Assembly: GCF_030818485.1 (NCBI RefSeq)
Contig: NZ_JAUTAJ010000003.1
Span: 1-64,000, forward strand
Length of the DNA: 64,000 nucleotides
Direction of reading: 5' to 3'
From: Pseudoroseomonas cervicalis
GTDB taxonomy: Bacteria; Pseudomonadota; Alphaproteobacteria; Acetobacterales; Acetobacteraceae
Both the position numbers and the translations under genes were made by a program. This document shows, in pieces, positions 7,339 to 15,840 of this stretch; positions within the stretch are counted from its first letter, which is position 1; each line of letters begins with the position of its first letter. Under the pieces are notes generated by a model. The model was not told the origin of the DNA. It was given only the letters and a program-made list of their open reading frames with translations, and made no database searches.

Positions 7339-8658
7339 TCAGTTGCCGGCGCAGCGCAGCTCCGCCCAGAGCCGTGCCACCTCCTGGCGGCGCTCCAGCT
7401 GCGGCATATGCCCGGTGCCGGCGAAAATGTGGAGGGCCACGCAGCCCGGCAGCCCCATTGCCTGCCGCCAGGGCAGGATGCGGTCCTCCTGCCCCAGCAC
7501 CAGCTTGACCGGCATGCGCAGCGTGCCGAACAGGGCGCGGGTGTCAATGGCCTGCATGCCATCCGGCAGCAGCGTGGCCGCCAGCCGGCGCTGCGCCTCC
7601 AGCATCGCCGGATTCTCCTGCCGCTGGCGCAGCGTGGCGGCGGCAAGGCCGCCGGGCAGCAGCGAAGCATCGGCCACCAGCAGGTTCAGCCAGGGCTGCA
7701 GGCTGGCCGTGCTGCTGGCGCGCAGGAAGCCCGGCACGAAATCGGCATGCATGGCCGGGCCGAGCCCGGCGGGGGCCAGCAGCAGCAGCGAGCGCACGGC
7801 CACGCTGCCGCGCGCCGCCAGCACGGTGGCCACCGCGCCGCCCAGCGAATGCCCGACCAGATGCACCGCGTCGAGGCCGAGGGATTGCAGCGTCGCCTCC
7901 ACCGCATCCGCCAGATCCTCGAGCCCGGCGCCGCCGGCGAGCGGCGAGCGGCCATGGCCGGGCAGGTCGATGGCCAGCACCGGCCCGGTCTCGCCGCCCG
8001 CCGCCAGCAGCGGGCGCCAGGAGGCGAGCTCGGCGCCGAAGCCGTGGATCAGCAGGCTCGGCACGCCCTGGCCACGGCGCAGCCAGACATGGTGCAGCAC
8101 CGTGCCGGGGGCGGCGGGCGGCGGCGGCGCGGCGAGCGGGGCGGGCGCGGCCTCGGCCGCCTCCTGCACATCCTGCGCCTGGATGCGGCCACGCGGCCCG
8201 CTGCCGGATACTTCTTCCAGTTGGAGCCCGAGGGTTTCCGCCAGGCGGCGGGCCTGCGGCGTGGCGCGCGGGCGCGCCTCCGCGGCCGGCGCGGCATCGG
8301 CGAAAGCCGGTTCGCGTGGGGCCGTTTCGCTCACGGCATCCACCGGCACCGCCGCATTCGGCACCACGGCATCCGGGGCGGCCGCAGGCGCAGCCTCGGC
8401 CGGGCGCGGCGGCGCCTCGCCCGCGGCGGTGATCCAGCCCAGCACGCTGCCCACCGGCATGTCGATGCCGGTGCGCGCATCGGCGATGTGCAGCACGCCG
8501 GATTCCGGCGCCTCGATCTCCATCGCGGCCTTGTCGGTCTCGATCTCGAACAGCGCCTGGCCCTTCTCCACCGCCGCGCCATCCTCGGCGTGCCAGAGCG
8601 CGACACGGCCGGTCGCCATGTCCATGTCGACGCGCGGCAGGATGATCTCGCTCGCCAT
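7339..8658 (-). CDS. acoC: Acetoin-dehydrogenase-type E2: lipoyl domain plus alpha/beta hydrolase
   Basis: A 439-residue protein with three parts. The N-terminal biotinyl/lipoyl domain has the lipoyl-lysine Lys43 in EIETDKAAMEIEAP. A peripheral subunit-binding domain lies at about 130-166 (RATPQARRLAETLG... GPRGRIQAQDV). The C-terminal alpha/beta-hydrolase domain has LLIHGFGAELASW, a GHSLGG nucleophile elbow near 270 and a GTGHMPQLE histidine. This lipoyl-hydrolase fusion is the hallmark of acetoin dehydrogenase E2 (AcoC) and differs from the pyruvate-dehydrogenase E2 catalytic domain. It accepts an acyl group from E1 and transfers it to CoA. No E3 gene is in the window. Confidence 0.85.
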   Translation of the reverse strand: MASEIILPRVDMDMATGRVALWHAEDGAAVEKGQALFEIETDKAAMEIEAPESGVLHIADARTGIDMPVGSVLGWITAAGEAPPRPAEAAPAAAPDAVVPNAAVPVDAVSETAPREPAFADAAPAAEARPRATPQARRLAETLGLQLEEVSGSGPRGRIQAQDVQEAAEAAPAPLAAPPPPAAPGTVLHHVWLRRGQGVPSLLIHGFGAELASWRPLLAAGGETGPVLAIDLPGHGRSPLAGGAGLEDLADAVEATLQSLGLDAVHLVGHSLGGAVATVLAARGSVAVRSLLLLAPAGLGPAMHADFVPGFLRASSTASLQPWLNLLVADASLLPGGLAAATLRQRQENPAMLEAQRRLAATLLPDGMQAIDTRALFGTLRMPVKLVLGQEDRILPWRQAMGLPGCVALHIFAGTGHMPQLERRQEVARLWAELRCAGN

Positions 8659-8660
8659 GC

Positions 8661-9695
8661 TCAGACCTCCCGGCGGGCCAGGCGCCGCGCGGCGTCGAGA
8701 ATGCCGGGCACCTGCGGCACCGCCGCCTTTTCCAGCTCGGGATTGTAGGGCAGCGGCGCCTCGGCGCCACCCAGCCGCAGGATCGGCGCGTCGAGATAGT
8801 CGAAGGCCTCGCTCTCGGCGATGGCGGCGCTGATCTCGGCGCCGATGCCGAGGCTGCGCACCCCCTCATGCACGCAGAGCAGCCGCCCCGTGCGCTTGAC
8901 GCTGTCGACCAGCGTCGGCGTGTCCATCGGCCGCAGCGAGCGCAGATCGATCACCTCCGCCTCGATGCCCTCCGCCTCCAGGCTCGCCGCCGCCTCCAGC
9001 GCGCGATGCACCATGATCGAGGTGGCGACGATGGTGACGTCGCGCCCCGGGCGGCGGATGGCGGCGCGGCCGATGGGGACGGTGTAGTGCCCCTCCGGCA
9101 CCGGGCCCTTCATCTTGTAGAGCAGCTTGTGCTCGAAGATCATCACCGGGTCCGGATCCTCGACGGCGGCCAGCAGCATGCCCTTGGCGTCGTAGGGGGT
9201 GGAGGGCTGCAGCACCTTCAGCCCCGGCACATGGGCGAGCCACGCCTCCAGGCTCTGGCTGTGCTGCGCCGCGGCGCCGGTGCCGGAGCCGGCGGGAAAG
9301 CGCATCACCAGCGGCACCGAGACGGCGCCGCCCAGCATGTAGCGCAGCTTCGCCGCCTGGTTGACGATCTGCTCCATGGCCAGCGTGGCGAAGTCGGAGA
9401 ACTGGAACTCGAAGATCGGCTTGAGGCCGGTCAGCGCCGCGCCCACCGCGACGCCGGCGCCGCCCAGCTCGCTGATCGGCGTGTCCATCACGCGATCCTC
9501 GCCGAAGCGGTGCACCAGGTCGCCGGTCACCTGGAAGGCGCCGCCATAGACGCCGATATCCTCGCCCATCAGCAGCACGGCGGGGTCGCTCTCCAGCGCG
9601 ATGGCCATCGCCTCCTGGATCGCCTGGGCATAGCTCAGCTCGCGCGGCGCATCCTCGGCCGCGGCCTCGGTCACGGGGTTCATCAGGGCGCTCAC
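8661..9695 (-). CDS. acoB: Acetoin/2-oxoacid dehydrogenase E1 beta subunit
   Basis: A 344-residue transketolase-type E1 beta subunit. It has the blocks [40 protein letters not shown] and [17 protein letters not shown], with a transketolase C-terminal domain after about residue 210. It pairs with the E1 alpha encoded next (starts overlap by four bases) to form the thiamine-diphosphate decarboxylase or ketol-cleaving component. Sequence alone does not separate acetoin from pyruvate E1. The AcoC-type E2 downstream favours the acetoin class, meaning cleavage of a methyl ketol to an acetyl group and an aldehyde. Confidence 0.85.
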   Translation of the reverse strand: MSALMNPVTEAAAEDAPRELSYAQAIQEAMAIALESDPAVLLMGEDIGVYGGAFQVTGDLVHRFGEDRVMDTPISELGGAGVAVGAALTGLKPIFEFQFSDFATLAMEQIVNQAAKLRYMLGGAVSVPLVMRFPAGSGTGAAAQHSQSLEAWLAHVPGLKVLQPSTPYDAKGMLLAAVEDPDPVMIFEHKLLYKMKGPVPEGHYTVPIGRAAIRRPGRDVTIVATSIMVHRALEAAASLEAEGIEAEVIDLRSLRPMDTPTLVDSVKRTGRLLCVHEGVRSLGIGAEISAAIAESEAFDYLDAPILRLGGAEAPLPYNPELEKAAVPQVPGILDAARRLARREV

Positions 9696-10753
9696 CGCAG
9701 GGCCTCCGGCCGGATCTCGCGCGCATAGACGTCGCGCGTCAGCGCCGCCACATCGGGGGCGGGGCTGTCCTTGGCGTAGTCGATGGCGGCGGCGATCTCC
9801 GCCTCCACCTCGGCGCGCAGCGCCACGATCTCCTCCAGGCGCAGGATGCCGAGGCCCGTCAGCTCCTCCTCGAACAGCCGGATCGGGTCGCGCCGCTGCC
9901 AGGATTCGATTTCTTCCTTGGTGCGGTAGCGGTTGCGGTCGCTGCGCGAATGGCCGCGGATGCGGTAGGTCTTGCTTTCGATCAGCGTCGGCCCCTCGCC
10001 GCGCCGGGCGCGCTCCACGGCGGCGAAGGCGGCCTCGGCCACATCGGCGAAGCGGTTGCCATCGACGATGACGCCCGGCATGCCATAGGCGGCGGCGCGG
10101 TCGGCGACATTCGGCACCGCGGTCGCCCGCGCCATCGAGGTCGACATGCCGTAGCCATTGTTCTCGCAGACGAAGACCACCGGCAGGCGCCAGAGCGAGG
10201 CCATGTTCAGCGCCTCGTGGAAGGCGCCCTCATTGTTGGCGCCATCGCCGAAGAAGGAGATGGCGACGGCGCCGGTGCCCCGCCGCTTGGCGGAGAGCGC
10301 GGCGCCCACCGCGATCGGGATGCCGCCGCCGACGATGCCATTGGCGCCGAGATTGCCGCGCGCCGGATCGGCGATGTGCATCGAGCCGCCACGGCCGCGG
10401 CAATAGCCCGTCTCCTTGCCGAAGAACTCGGCGAACATGCGCTTCACCTCGGCGCCCTTGCCGATGCAATGGCCATGGCCGCGATGGGTGGAAGTGATGT
10501 AGTCGCGCTCCTCGAGCGCGCTGCAGATGCCGATGGCCGAGGCTTCCTGGCCGATCGACAGATGCATGGTGCCGTGGATCAGCCCGCGCATATAGGCTTC
10601 CTCGGCGCCTTCCTCGAAGCGGCGCACCAGCAGCATGCGGCGCAGCGCCTCGCGCAGCGCATCGGGGCCGAGCCGGTCATAGACCGCCGGGCGGTTCGGC
10701 CGCGCGGGCTGGTCCGGCGGCGGGTTGGCGTGCAGGGGCTGGGACATGGTCAC
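9692..10753 (-). CDS. acoA: Acetoin/2-oxoacid dehydrogenase E1 alpha subunit
   Basis: A 353-residue thiamine-diphosphate E1 alpha subunit. The cofactor motif [20 protein letters not shown] begins near residue 166 and ends in the VCENN asparagines. Other family marks are [27 protein letters not shown], the phosphorylation-loop-like [16 protein letters not shown], and [11 protein letters not shown]. It lies 28 bases after the COG4091 gene and overlaps the E1 beta gene. Acetoin dehydrogenase AcoA and pyruvate dehydrogenase PdhA are similar, so the substrate call depends on operon context. Confidence 0.85.
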   Translation of the reverse strand: MTMSQPLHANPPPDQPARPNRPAVYDRLGPDALREALRRMLLVRRFEEGAEEAYMRGLIHGTMHLSIGQEASAIGICSALEERDYITSTHRGHGHCIGKGAEVKRMFAEFFGKETGYCRGRGGSMHIADPARGNLGANGIVGGGIPIAVGAALSAKRRGTGAVAISFFGDGANNEGAFHEALNMASLWRLPVVFVCENNGYGMSTSMARATAVPNVADRAAAYGMPGVIVDGNRFADVAEAAFAAVERARRGEGPTLIESKTYRIRGHSRSDRNRYRTKEEIESWQRRDPIRLFEEELTGLGILRLEEIVALRAEVEAEIAAAIDYAKDSPAPDVAALTRDVYAREIRPEALR

Positions 10754-10781
10754 GTCTCCCGGGCAGGGTGCCGCGCGGCCG

Positions 10782-12107
10782 TCACGCGGCCAGGAAGCGC
10801 GCGTCGGACTGGTCGAGGCGCCGCCGGATCTGGGTGATGAGAAGGCTCTCGTCGGGGGCGCAATTGTCGTAGCCCAGGCGCTCCCCGGCGCGGATCGGCT
10901 TCAGCACGCGCGCGCCCTCGGCCAGGCCCAGCGGCATGGCGTTGCTCTCGCGCGCCTCCTGCCAGGTCATGGCGAAGCCGCGATAATCATATTCGCCGAT
11001 CTTGCCGAGCACATCGCCCGGCTTCAGGTCGCGCTTGGCCACGGCCGCGCATTCGGCGACGGGATGCGGCAGCGGCTGCATGTCGGCCTGCCGGTGCAGC
11101 ACGGCGCGGATCGCCGAGAGCGGCACCTCGAGGCTGGTCAGGTGGTAGGGGCGGAACAGGGTGAAGCAGGGGCCGGGCCCGACCTTCAGGTCCACCAGCC
11201 GCTCCAGCACCCGCGGATGGCGCGGCTTGACGACGCAGAACACGCCGGGTGCCACACCCTTGCCGATGGAATAGTCGACGATGCCGGGCTTGCTGAGGAG
11301 GCCGCCATCCTCGCGGGTGCAGAGCACCTGGGCCAGCTCGTCGCGCGTCGCGGCGGGGCCGTGCATGCCGGGCACGTCGGGCACCAGCCCGGTGGCATTG
11401 GCGATCGCCACCATCTCGATCATCGTCTTGGAGCCGTCGACGAACTCCACCAGCATGCGCGTCGCCATGTTGCGGGCGCGCGCCTCCTCCTCATACTGGT
11501 CGGGCGTGGCGTCGAATTTCAGCGGGTTGTTCTTGCCCTTGCCGGCGGCGACGATGTCGAGCCCGATGGATTGCGCGAAGCTGATCAGCTCCAGCGTCGC
11601 CGCCGGCTCGTCCCCGGCGGCGCCGGTGTAGACCACGCCGGCGCGCCGCGCCTCCTCCTGCAGGAAGCGGCCGATGGTGATGTCGGCCTCGACATTCAGC
11701 ATCACCACATGCTTGCCGTGGCGCATCGCCTCCAGCGCGATCATGGTGCCGACATTGGGGTTGCCGGTGGCATCGATGATGACGTCGATGCCGCCCGCGG
11801 CGCAGAGCGCCTTGTGGTCGCCGGTGATGGCGACCTTGTTCGATTGCAGCGCCGATTCCACCGCCTGCGCCGACTGCGCCTCGACGATGTCGCCGCGCGC
11901 GCGGCCCGAGAGCAGCAGCGCGTCGACCGCCTGTTCGGCGCGGATCTCGCAGATGGCGCCGAGGCGCAGCCCCGGCATCAGCGCGGCCTGCACCACGATG
12001 TCGGTGCCCATCTGGCCGGTGCCGGCGAGGCCGAAGGTGACCGGGCGGCCTTCCCGGGCGCGGCTGGCCAGCATGGCGGCGAAGCCGATCGGATTGACGG
12101 CGTTCAT
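10782..12107 (-). CDS. COG4091 oxidoreductase with C-terminal SAF domain (DRL/homoserine-dehydrogenase-like)
   Basis: A 441-residue NAD(P)-dependent oxidoreductase. A Rossmann motif GLAGTGQMGTD lies at residues 26-36, followed by IDATGNPNVGT and the family block HGKHVVMLNVEADITIGRFL. A C-terminal SAF-like domain has LKPGDVLGKIGEYDYRG. The start at 12107 is chosen for the cagggag site seven bases upstream. The family is annotated as predicted homoserine dehydrogenase. One member, Brucella DRL, interconverts 1-deoxy-D-xylulose 5-phosphate and 2-C-methyl-D-erythritol 4-phosphate. Whether this protein is an orthologue of DRL cannot be settled by eye. Being first in an operon with an acetoin-type dehydrogenase and a polyol PTS suggests polyol-phosphate oxidation. 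Confidence 0.75.
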   Translation of the reverse strand: MNAVNPIGFAAMLASRAREGRPVTFGLAGTGQMGTDIVVQAALMPGLRLGAICEIRAEQAVDALLLSGRARGDIVEAQSAQAVESALQSNKVAITGDHKALCAAGGIDVIIDATGNPNVGTMIALEAMRHGKHVVMLNVEADITIGRFLQEEARRAGVVYTGAAGDEPAATLELISFAQSIGLDIVAAGKGKNNPLKFDATPDQYEEEARARNMATRMLVEFVDGSKTMIEMVAIANATGLVPDVPGMHGPAATRDELAQVLCTREDGGLLSKPGIVDYSIGKGVAPGVFCVVKPRHPRVLERLVDLKVGPGPCFTLFRPYHLTSLEVPLSAIRAVLHRQADMQPLPHPVAECAAVAKRDLKPGDVLGKIGEYDYRGFAMTWQEARESNAMPLGLAEGARVLKPIRAGERLGYDNCAPDESLLITQIRRRLDQSDARFLAA

Positions 12108-12129
12108 GGCGATCTCCCTGACGGCAGCC

Positions 12130-12210
12130 CTCCGCCGGGCGGTCCCGGGCTGCACTTGCCGCCGAGAGTATGAACTTTTGCGCTCTGGTCAATCCAAATG
12201 TTCTATTCGG
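12130..12210 (-). promoter_or_regulatory. Promoter and inverted repeat upstream of the COG4091-aco-gat operon
   Basis: On the minus strand, GAACATTT and AAAAGTTC form an inverted repeat (one mismatch, 14-base spacing) around a TTGACC -35-like hexamer, with CATACTCT as a possible -10. The plus-strand octamer TGTTCTAT at 12199-12206 recurs at 13065-13072 before gutM, so one regulator may act on both operons. The site overlaps the last codons of the 12189 gene. Confidence 0.4.
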
Positions 12211-12869
12211 CGCGGGGCCTCCGGCGCGTTCTCGCCCCCCAGCACCGCCTCGCCGCCGCGGCGCAGGCGGAAGGCGCGCTGCATGGCCGGCCGTGCCCGC
12301 GCCAAATCGGGAAAGCCCCAGCTCGGCGCCTGGCCCAGGAACAGGTCGAAAAAGCCCACCGCCGAGGCCGGGTCGCTGCGGGCATTCTCGCGGAAGGACC
12401 ACCAATGGCGCAGCTCGCGCGCCGCCGGCGCCAGATGCAGCGGCGCCGCCCCCTCCTGCTCCAGCACCGCCTGCAGCGCGGTCAGGCAGAAGCCGGTGCA
12501 CAGGAACCCCTCCGGCCAGAAGGTGATGATCTCGGCCAGCGCCGGGTCGGTCTCCGGCGGCGGGGCGGGGGGCGTTTCCAGCCGCAGCGGCATCAGCGCC
12601 ACCAGCCGGGCCAGCAGCAGCCCGCCGGCGAAGACCGAGAAGTCGCGCCGGTCCAGCCCCGCCGCGCCGCGCTGGCGCTGCAGCGCCGTCGCCCAGTCGA
12701 GGAAGGCGCGGGTCAGCCGCGCCGGGTCGATCACCACGCGGCAGCCGGCCCGGCGCGACAGCGCCTCGATCTCCAGCCGGAACTGCGCGTCGAAGAAGCG
12801 CAGCTGGCGCAGCCGGTGCGCCAGATCCGGGGTGCGGGCCAGCTCGGCCGCCAGGGCCTGGTCCAACAT
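12189..12869 (-). CDS. Hypothetical protein
   Basis: A 226-residue soluble protein that I do not recognise. It is mostly helical, with a conserved-looking segment LAEIITFWPEGFLCTGFCLT and AARELRHWWSFRENARSDPA. No membrane segment, signal peptide or cofactor motif is visible. The ATG at 12869 has a gaggac site. It lies between the two PTS operons and ends 81 bases before the COG4091 start, so it could be the first gene of that transcript or a separate unit. Function cannot be assigned. Confidence 0.6.
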   Translation of the reverse strand: MLDQALAAELARTPDLAHRLRQLRFFDAQFRLEIEALSRRAGCRVVIDPARLTRAFLDWATALQRQRGAAGLDRRDFSVFAGGLLLARLVALMPLRLETPPAPPPETDPALAEIITFWPEGFLCTGFCLTALQAVLEQEGAAPLHLAPAARELRHWWSFRENARSDPASAVGFFDLFLGQAPSWGFPDLARARPAMQRAFRLRRGGEAVLGGENAPEAPRRIEHLD

Positions 12870-13139
12870 GGCGTCCTCTCCTCTTCGTGCCTTGCCGGGC
12901 GGCGGCGGGATTTGCCCTGCTGCCCAGGCTTGGTTGCGGCAGGGGCTTGGCCGCAGCTTACGCCGCCACGGCCGCGCGGCCAGGGGCCTGTGATCCCCGC
13001 GCCAGGGCCAGTGTCGCCGCCTGTCACCGGGCTGCAAGAACAGATTGACACTCTCGTGGACAATTGTTCTATCCTTCGCCCAACCGGCCGCGCCCGAAGC
13101 GGCCCGAGCAAGCGGCGCCAAGGCCGCGGGGAGGAAGGC
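12870..13139. promoter_or_regulatory. Divergent control region with promoter and operator for the gutM-srl operon
   Basis: A 270-base gap with no gene. A perfect TTGACA at 13045-13050 is followed by TCTATC at 13068-13073 with a 17-base spacer. Overlapping this, AGAACA (13037-13042) and TGTTCT (13065-13070) form a long inverted repeat. GGACAATTGTTC (13058-13069) is itself a near-palindrome centred on CAATTG. These are candidate sites for the SorC-family regulator encoded at 18557. The rest of the gap is GC-rich, with nothing else recognised. Confidence 0.5.
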
Positions 13140-13580
13140 GTGGATCTCTCGCAAATGTCCTATTGGCAGCTGGGGCTGGTGCTGCTCGGCCTGCTCTGGG
13201 CGCTGCAGGCGCTCGGCACCTGGCGGCAGATGCGGCATTACCGGCAGGTGATGCAGGCGGTGCTGCGCGAGGAGCCGGATGGCTATCTCGGCACCGGCGC
13301 GGCGCGCGGCGTGCTGGCCAAGGGGGTGATCGTGCTGCTGGTGGCCGGGCCCGATCTGGTCGCGCGGCGCGTGCTGCTGATGGAGGGCCGCTCCGTGCTC
13401 GCCGGCTTCCGCCGCGCGCCGGAGCTCGAAGGCCTGTCGCTCGACGCGCTGGAGGCGAAGGACTTCCCGGCCGGCCAGCAGGGCCGCGCCGCCGCGCTGC
13501 GCGGCGCCATCGCGCAGATCCGCAAGACCGCGGCCGAACCCGCCGCCGCGCCGCCATCCCTGCTGGCCAGCCCGGCCTGA
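13140..13580 (+). CDS. gutM: Glucitol operon activator GutM-like protein
   Basis: A 146-residue protein of the GutM family. It has one N-terminal membrane segment (LGLVLLGLLWALQAL), then WRQMRHYRQVMQ, GTGAARGVLAKGVIVLLVAG and VLLMEGRSVLAGFRRAPEL, which align with the E. coli GutM core. GTG 13140 is chosen because of the ggggaggaagg site directly upstream; an in-frame ATG at 13155 is an alternative. In E. coli GutM is an auxiliary activator of the sorbitol operon. Its membrane segment suggests it acts at the inner membrane near the PTS. It opens the srl operon here. Confidence 0.8.
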   Translation: MDLSQMSYWQLGLVLLGLLWALQALGTWRQMRHYRQVMQAVLREEPDGYLGTGAARGVLAKGVIVLLVAGPDLVARRVLLMEGRSVLAGFRRAPELEGLSLDALEAKDFPAGQQGRAAALRGAIAQIRKTAAEPAAAPPSLLASPA

Positions 13581-13599
13581 CGCAGCCCCGTTCGAGGGC

Positions 13600-13626
13600 G
13601 GACGCGCCGGGACAGGCGCGCCGTCC
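13600..13626 (+). other. Intercistronic hairpin between gutM and srlA
   Basis: CGCGCC pairs with GGCGCG around a GGGACA loop, and flanking GGA/TCC extend the stem past a small bulge. It lies just before the strong gggaggaaagcc site of srlA and may tune relative expression or RNA stability. Confidence 0.3.
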
Positions 13627-13638
13627 GGGAGGAAAGCC

Positions 13639-14418
13639 ATGGTGATCTCACAGACCCTGATGCTGCACGGCGCGGAGCTGGCGCAGCAGGCCGTGCTGCA
13701 GGGCGGCCTGGCGCTGGAGGCGGCGCAGCACGCGCTGCACCACGCGCCGCCCGATGCCGCCGTCCATTCCGCGCCTCTCGTGCAGCTGGTGCAGGACGGG
13801 CAGGGCGGCATCTCCGCCTCCGACTATGCGCGCCGCGTGCAGGAGGCCTCGCGCAGCCAGGAACAGCAGCTCGGCTGGCTGACCAGCCTGGGCAAGCATT
13901 TCATCGGCGTGTTCCAGAAAGGCGGCGAGGTCTTCATGGGCTTCGTCACCGGCATCATCCCGACGCTGGTGGTGCTGATGACCGCCTTCTACGCCGTCAC
14001 CGAGCTGGTCGGCGAACGCCGCGTGCACGGCATCGCCCAGGCCGCCGGCCGCTATGCGCTGACGCGCTACACGCTGCTGCCGCTGCTCTCGGTGTTCTTC
14101 CTGACCAACCCGATGGCCTACACCTTCGGCACCTTCCTGGAGGAGCGGCACAAGCCCGCCTTCTACGACAGCGCCGTCTCCTTCGTGCATCCGGTGCTGG
14201 GCCTGTTCCCGCACGCCAATGCGGGCGAGTATTTCGTCTGGGGCGGCGTGCTGGTCGCGCTGATGGAGCTGGAGCGCGCCGGCAAGGTGCCGCCGGGCTA
14301 CCATGTCACCATCGCCATCTACTATTTCGCCGTGGGGCTGGTGGTGATCCTGCTCAAGGGCATCGTCACCGAATGGATCACCCGCATCCTGGCGCGCCGC
14401 CAGGGCGTGACGCTGTAA
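13639..14418 (+). CDS. srlA: PTS glucitol/sorbitol-type EIIC2
   Basis: A 259-residue EIIC2 subunit. From about residue 83 it follows the SrlA pattern: KHFIGVFQKGGEVFMGFVTG, RYTLLPLLSVFFLTNPMAYT, EERHKPAFYDSAVSF and LGLFPHANAGEYFVW. Unlike the roughly 187-residue E. coli protein it has an N-terminal extension of some 75 residues, hydrophilic and rich in Ala and His. The strong gggaggaaagcc site before ATG 13639 argues that the extension is real. Together with SrlE and SrlB it forms the membrane channel of a polyol phosphotransferase. Confidence 0.85.
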   Translation: MVISQTLMLHGAELAQQAVLQGGLALEAAQHALHHAPPDAAVHSAPLVQLVQDGQGGISASDYARRVQEASRSQEQQLGWLTSLGKHFIGVFQKGGEVFMGFVTGIIPTLVVLMTAFYAVTELVGERRVHGIAQAAGRYALTRYTLLPLLSVFFLTNPMAYTFGTFLEERHKPAFYDSAVSFVHPVLGLFPHANAGEYFVWGGVLVALMELERAGKVPPGYHVTIAIYYFAVGLVVILLKGIVTEWITRILARRQGVTL

Positions 14419-14431
14419 GCGGAGGCCGGAG

Positions 14432-15445
14432 ATGGACAGCCATTCCACCGCCCGCTACCGCGCCGTCCGGGTCGAGCGCGGCGCGCATGGCTGGGGCGGG
14501 CCGCTGGTCATCGCCCCCGATGCGCGGCGCGACAAGATCGTCGCCGTCACCGGCGGCGGCATCCCGCCCTTGGCGCAGCGCCTGGCGGAGCTGACCGGCG
14601 GCATCGCCGTCGACGGCTTCCGCAGCCCGCCGCCGGAGGGCGAGATCTGCGCCGTGGTCATCGATTGCGGCGGCACGGCGCGCTGCGGCGTCTATCCGCG
14701 CAAGCGCATCCCGACGATCAACCTGACGCCGGTCGGCCAGTCCGGCCCGCTGGCGCAGTTCATCACCGAGGACATCTACGTCTCCGATGTGCGCGAGGCC
14801 AATCTGCACCCGCTGCAGCCGGGCGAGGGCGCCGCACCCGCGGCGGCGGCCGCGAGCATCGTGCCGGAGGCGCCGCCCGCCATGGCCGCGGCGCCGCAGC
14901 CCGCCGACAGCTCGGCGCTGGTGCGGCTGATCACCGGTGTCGGCCGCGTCATGGGCCAGGCGGTGAATGTCTTCTTCAATGCCGGGCGGCGCACCATCGA
15001 CCAGGTGATCCGCAACGTGCTGCCCTTCATGGCCTTCGTGACCATGCTGATCGGGCTGATCCTCTACACCGGCATCGGCGATGCGCTGGCGGCGCCGATG
15101 GGGCCGCTGGCCAACAACATCCTCGGCCTGCTGATCCTCTCCGCCATTTGCGGCCTGCCCTTCCTCTCGCCGGTGCTGGGCCCGGGCGCGGTGATCGCGC
15201 AGGTGATCGGCGTCGCCATCATCGGCCCGCAGATCGCCAATGGCACCATCGCCCCCGCCATGGCCCTGCCGGCGCTGTTCGCCTACAACACCCAGGTCGG
15301 CTGCGACTTCGTCCCCGTCGGCCTCGCGCTCGGCGAGGCCAAGCCCAGGACCATCGAGATCGGTGTGCCCGCCGTGCTGATCAGCCGGCAGATCATGGGC
15401 CCCGTCTCCGTGCTGATCGCCTGGCTCGCCAGCCTGACCCTCTGA
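14432..15445 (+). CDS. srlE: PTS glucitol/sorbitol-type EIIBC1
   Basis: A 337-residue EIIB-EIIC1 protein. The IIB part has KIVAVTGGGIPPLAQRLAEL and VVIDCGGTARCGVYPRK, with Cys79 (or less likely Cys85) as phospho-acceptor by alignment with E. coli SrlE. The C-terminal half has five or so membrane segments, with PFMAFVTMLIGLILYTGIGD, GLPFLSPVLGPGAVIAQVIG and NTQVGCDFVPVGLALGEAK. An Ala/Pro-rich linker of about 30 residues joins the two parts. It sits 13 bases after srlA. Confidence 0.9.
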   Translation: MDSHSTARYRAVRVERGAHGWGGPLVIAPDARRDKIVAVTGGGIPPLAQRLAELTGGIAVDGFRSPPPEGEICAVVIDCGGTARCGVYPRKRIPTINLTPVGQSGPLAQFITEDIYVSDVREANLHPLQPGEGAAPAAAAASIVPEAPPAMAAAPQPADSSALVRLITGVGRVMGQAVNVFFNAGRRTIDQVIRNVLPFMAFVTMLIGLILYTGIGDALAAPMGPLANNILGLLILSAICGLPFLSPVLGPGAVIAQVIGVAIIGPQIANGTIAPAMALPALFAYNTQVGCDFVPVGLALGEAKPRTIEIGVPAVLISRQIMGPVSVLIAWLASLTL

Positions 15446-15459
15446 CCGAGGATATCGTC

Positions 15460-15840
15460 ATGACCGTGCATCTGCGCAGCACCATCACGGAGATCGGCCC
15501 GGAAGCGGCTGATCTCATCGCCGGCGGCGTGCTGATCCTGTTCGCCGAGGGCGCGCCGCCGGAGCTCGCCGAGGTCTCCGTGCTGCACCGGACCGAGAGC
15601 CTGGACGCGGCGCTGGCGCCGCGCCCCGGCGCGCGGCTGGCGATCGGCGAGGTCGAGGCGGTGCTGACCGGCATCGGCCCCAGCGCCTGGGCCAAGCTGC
15701 ACGAGCTCGGCCATGTGGTGATGAACTTCAACGGCGCCGCCGAGCCGGAACGGCCGGGCGAGCTCTGCGTCGCGCCGGTCGATCTGGCGGTGCTGACGGC
15801 GGCGCTGCGCCCCGGCGCGCAGATCGTCATCGCGCCGTGA
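15460..15840 (+). CDS. srlB: PTS glucitol/sorbitol-type EIIA
   Basis: A 126-residue EIIA-Gut protein. His43 in SVLHRTES matches the phosphorylated His43 of E. coli SrlB. The blocks LILFAEGAPPELAEV and ELGHVVMNFNG are typical of the family. The gene lies 14 bases after srlE, and its stop overlaps the GTG of the HPr-EI fusion (GTGA), so phosphocarrier and acceptor are translationally coupled. Confidence 0.9.
   Translation: MTVHLRSTITEIGPEAADLIAGGVLILFAEGAPPELAEVSVLHRTESLDAALAPRPGARLAIGEVEAVLTGIGPSAWAKLHELGHVVMNFNGAAEPERPGELCVAPVDLAVLTAALRPGAQIVIAP

Noticed and set aside
6335..8833. Plus-strand frame of about 830 codons opposite gatC and acoC
   Set aside because: It is His/Gln/Arg-rich antisense sequence of recognised genes.
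10782..12107. True homoserine dehydrogenase for threonine or methionine synthesis
   Set aside because: The SAF-like C-terminal domain and operon context with PTS and acetoin-type genes do not fit amino-acid synthesis.
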